From positions 62,001 to 126,000 of the forward strand of contig JARCOQ010000232.1 in the NCBI GenBank assembly GCA_029207755.1: a stretch of 64,000 nucleotides of DNA. The letters are read 5' to 3'. The stretch comes from Chamaea fasciata. Its lineage: Eukaryota > Chordata > Aves > Passeriformes > Sylviidae. This document shows positions 63,329 to 64,000 of this stretch, in pieces (position 1 is the stretch's first letter; each line of letters opens with the position of its first letter). Made by a program: the position numbers and the translations under genes. The notes beneath the pieces were generated by a model, which worked only from the letters and a program-made list of their open reading frames with translations, did no database searches and was not told where the DNA came from.

Positions 63329-64000
63329 GTAAGTAGCACAAGTGACTCACCCCAGCCCTGTGTCGGGTGGCCCAGGAGAGTGTGAAAGGGGAAAAAAGAG
63401 GGGGCGGGGGGGGAAAGGGACAAACAAGTCAGAGGGGAATACCCCAAACCCAGCCATGAGAGAGAGAAGGGTGTGAGCGATTTCTGCTGGGAGCAGAGAA
63501 GGTCAGACAAGTGCTGTCCTGATAGACTCCCCCACGGCCTTGGCTGGCGGGTGGCTCTGCTGTCTCACGGCAGACAGCGGCGGAAGGCACAAGTGTGTTG
63601 GTCACTGTCCCGTCCCGCTGTAAGGGGAGCAGAGGAGAATTCTTTTTGATAGATTTCTCGGGCGAAAATAAGGCACAAACGCAGCAAATATTACATCTGG
63701 AAATTGGTAAAGAAAGGGTACGGCCCCGACCAGAAGGGGACAGAAAAGAGAGCAGAGAGAGAAAAATGAATGAACAACAGAGGGAGTAACAGAAGCCAGG
63801 GACAGAGCGGTACCGCTGGAAGCCTGGGGCGCTGTGTCGGCGTCCTGCTCGGCGGCTGGAGCAGGAGCCCGTGTGCGGCCAGCGCCCCGAGCGTGCTGCC
63901 GCGGCGGGCTGGGCGCGCTCCGCGCCCGCGGCAGGCGCGGCGGTCCCGCGGGCTGCGGCGTCCGGGCTCCGCAGCTGCGGCTGGGCACGGCCGGCGCGGC
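63329..64000 (+). other. HYDIN: Intron 25, truncated, ending in a CpG-rich block
   Basis: A purine-rich run (63386-63422, including eight G in a row) is followed by sequence of retroviral flavour that I cannot assign, and then about 200 bp of extremely CpG-rich sequence from 63800 to the edge. No exon is recognised. Confidence 0.5.
63800..64000. other. CpG-rich block at right edge
   Basis: This block has repeated GCGCC, CCGCGG, GCGCGC and GGCGCGG words, very unlike the rest of the window. It could be a CpG island, the leader of an endogenous retrovirus, or both. It is truncated by the window. Confidence 0.55.

Overview
The window reads as vertebrate, almost certainly avian (probably songbird), nuclear DNA. 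CR1 LINE fragments, solo retroviral LTRs and short exons with consensus GT/AG splice sites support this. The one recognisable gene is HYDIN, on the + strand. HYDIN is the giant ASH/MSP-domain protein of the C2b projection of the motile-cilium central pair. About 25 consecutive 5'-proximal exons (E1-E25, 30-63328) can be assembled by reading frame, splice phase and remembered similarity to mammalian HYDIN. The gene runs off the right edge and possibly the left. I find no second gene, RNA gene or CRISPR array. Most open frames are intron, repeat or antisense noise.

Layout. Positions 1-1228 hold E1 and E2. Positions 1229-27767 are copy 1 of a large direct tandem duplication carrying E3-E18. Positions 27768-55741 are copy 2, with the same sixteen exons (E3'-E18'), about 1% or less diverged by eye. 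Positions 55742-64000 return to single-copy sequence with E19-E25. The junction shows a 3-bp microhomology (AGC). The unit is 26,539 bp in copy 1 and 27,974 bp in copy 2. The difference is mainly two solo LTRs (664 and 627 bp, with short target-site duplications) present only in copy 2, an 85-bp segment missing from copy 1, and microsatellite length changes.

The duplicated block is coding-frame neutral. E3 starts and E18 ends in phase 0, and the intact sum is 2,628 nt, or 876 codons. A transcript of both copies would add roughly seven ASH domains plus one chimeric domain. However, copy 1 is broken: E7 has a 1-base loss in an A-run giving TAA at 11388-11390, and E17 has a 1-base loss giving TGA at 25574-25576. 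Copy 2 is intact except for a T-run in E7' (also present in copy 1) that throws the frame to TGA at 38050-38052. E2 could splice to E3' (880 to 29463) in frame and skip broken copy 1. The locus is therefore either a genuine recent intragenic duplication that is decaying, a HYDIN-like pseudogene, or two haplotypes placed in tandem by assembly with homopolymer errors. The sequence alone cannot decide.

Introns hold CR1 fragments, a (GGGAA)n array, a long pyrimidine tract just downstream of the E7 donor, LTR-like sequence, a CpG-rich block and several hairpins. The last 200 bp are very CpG-rich.
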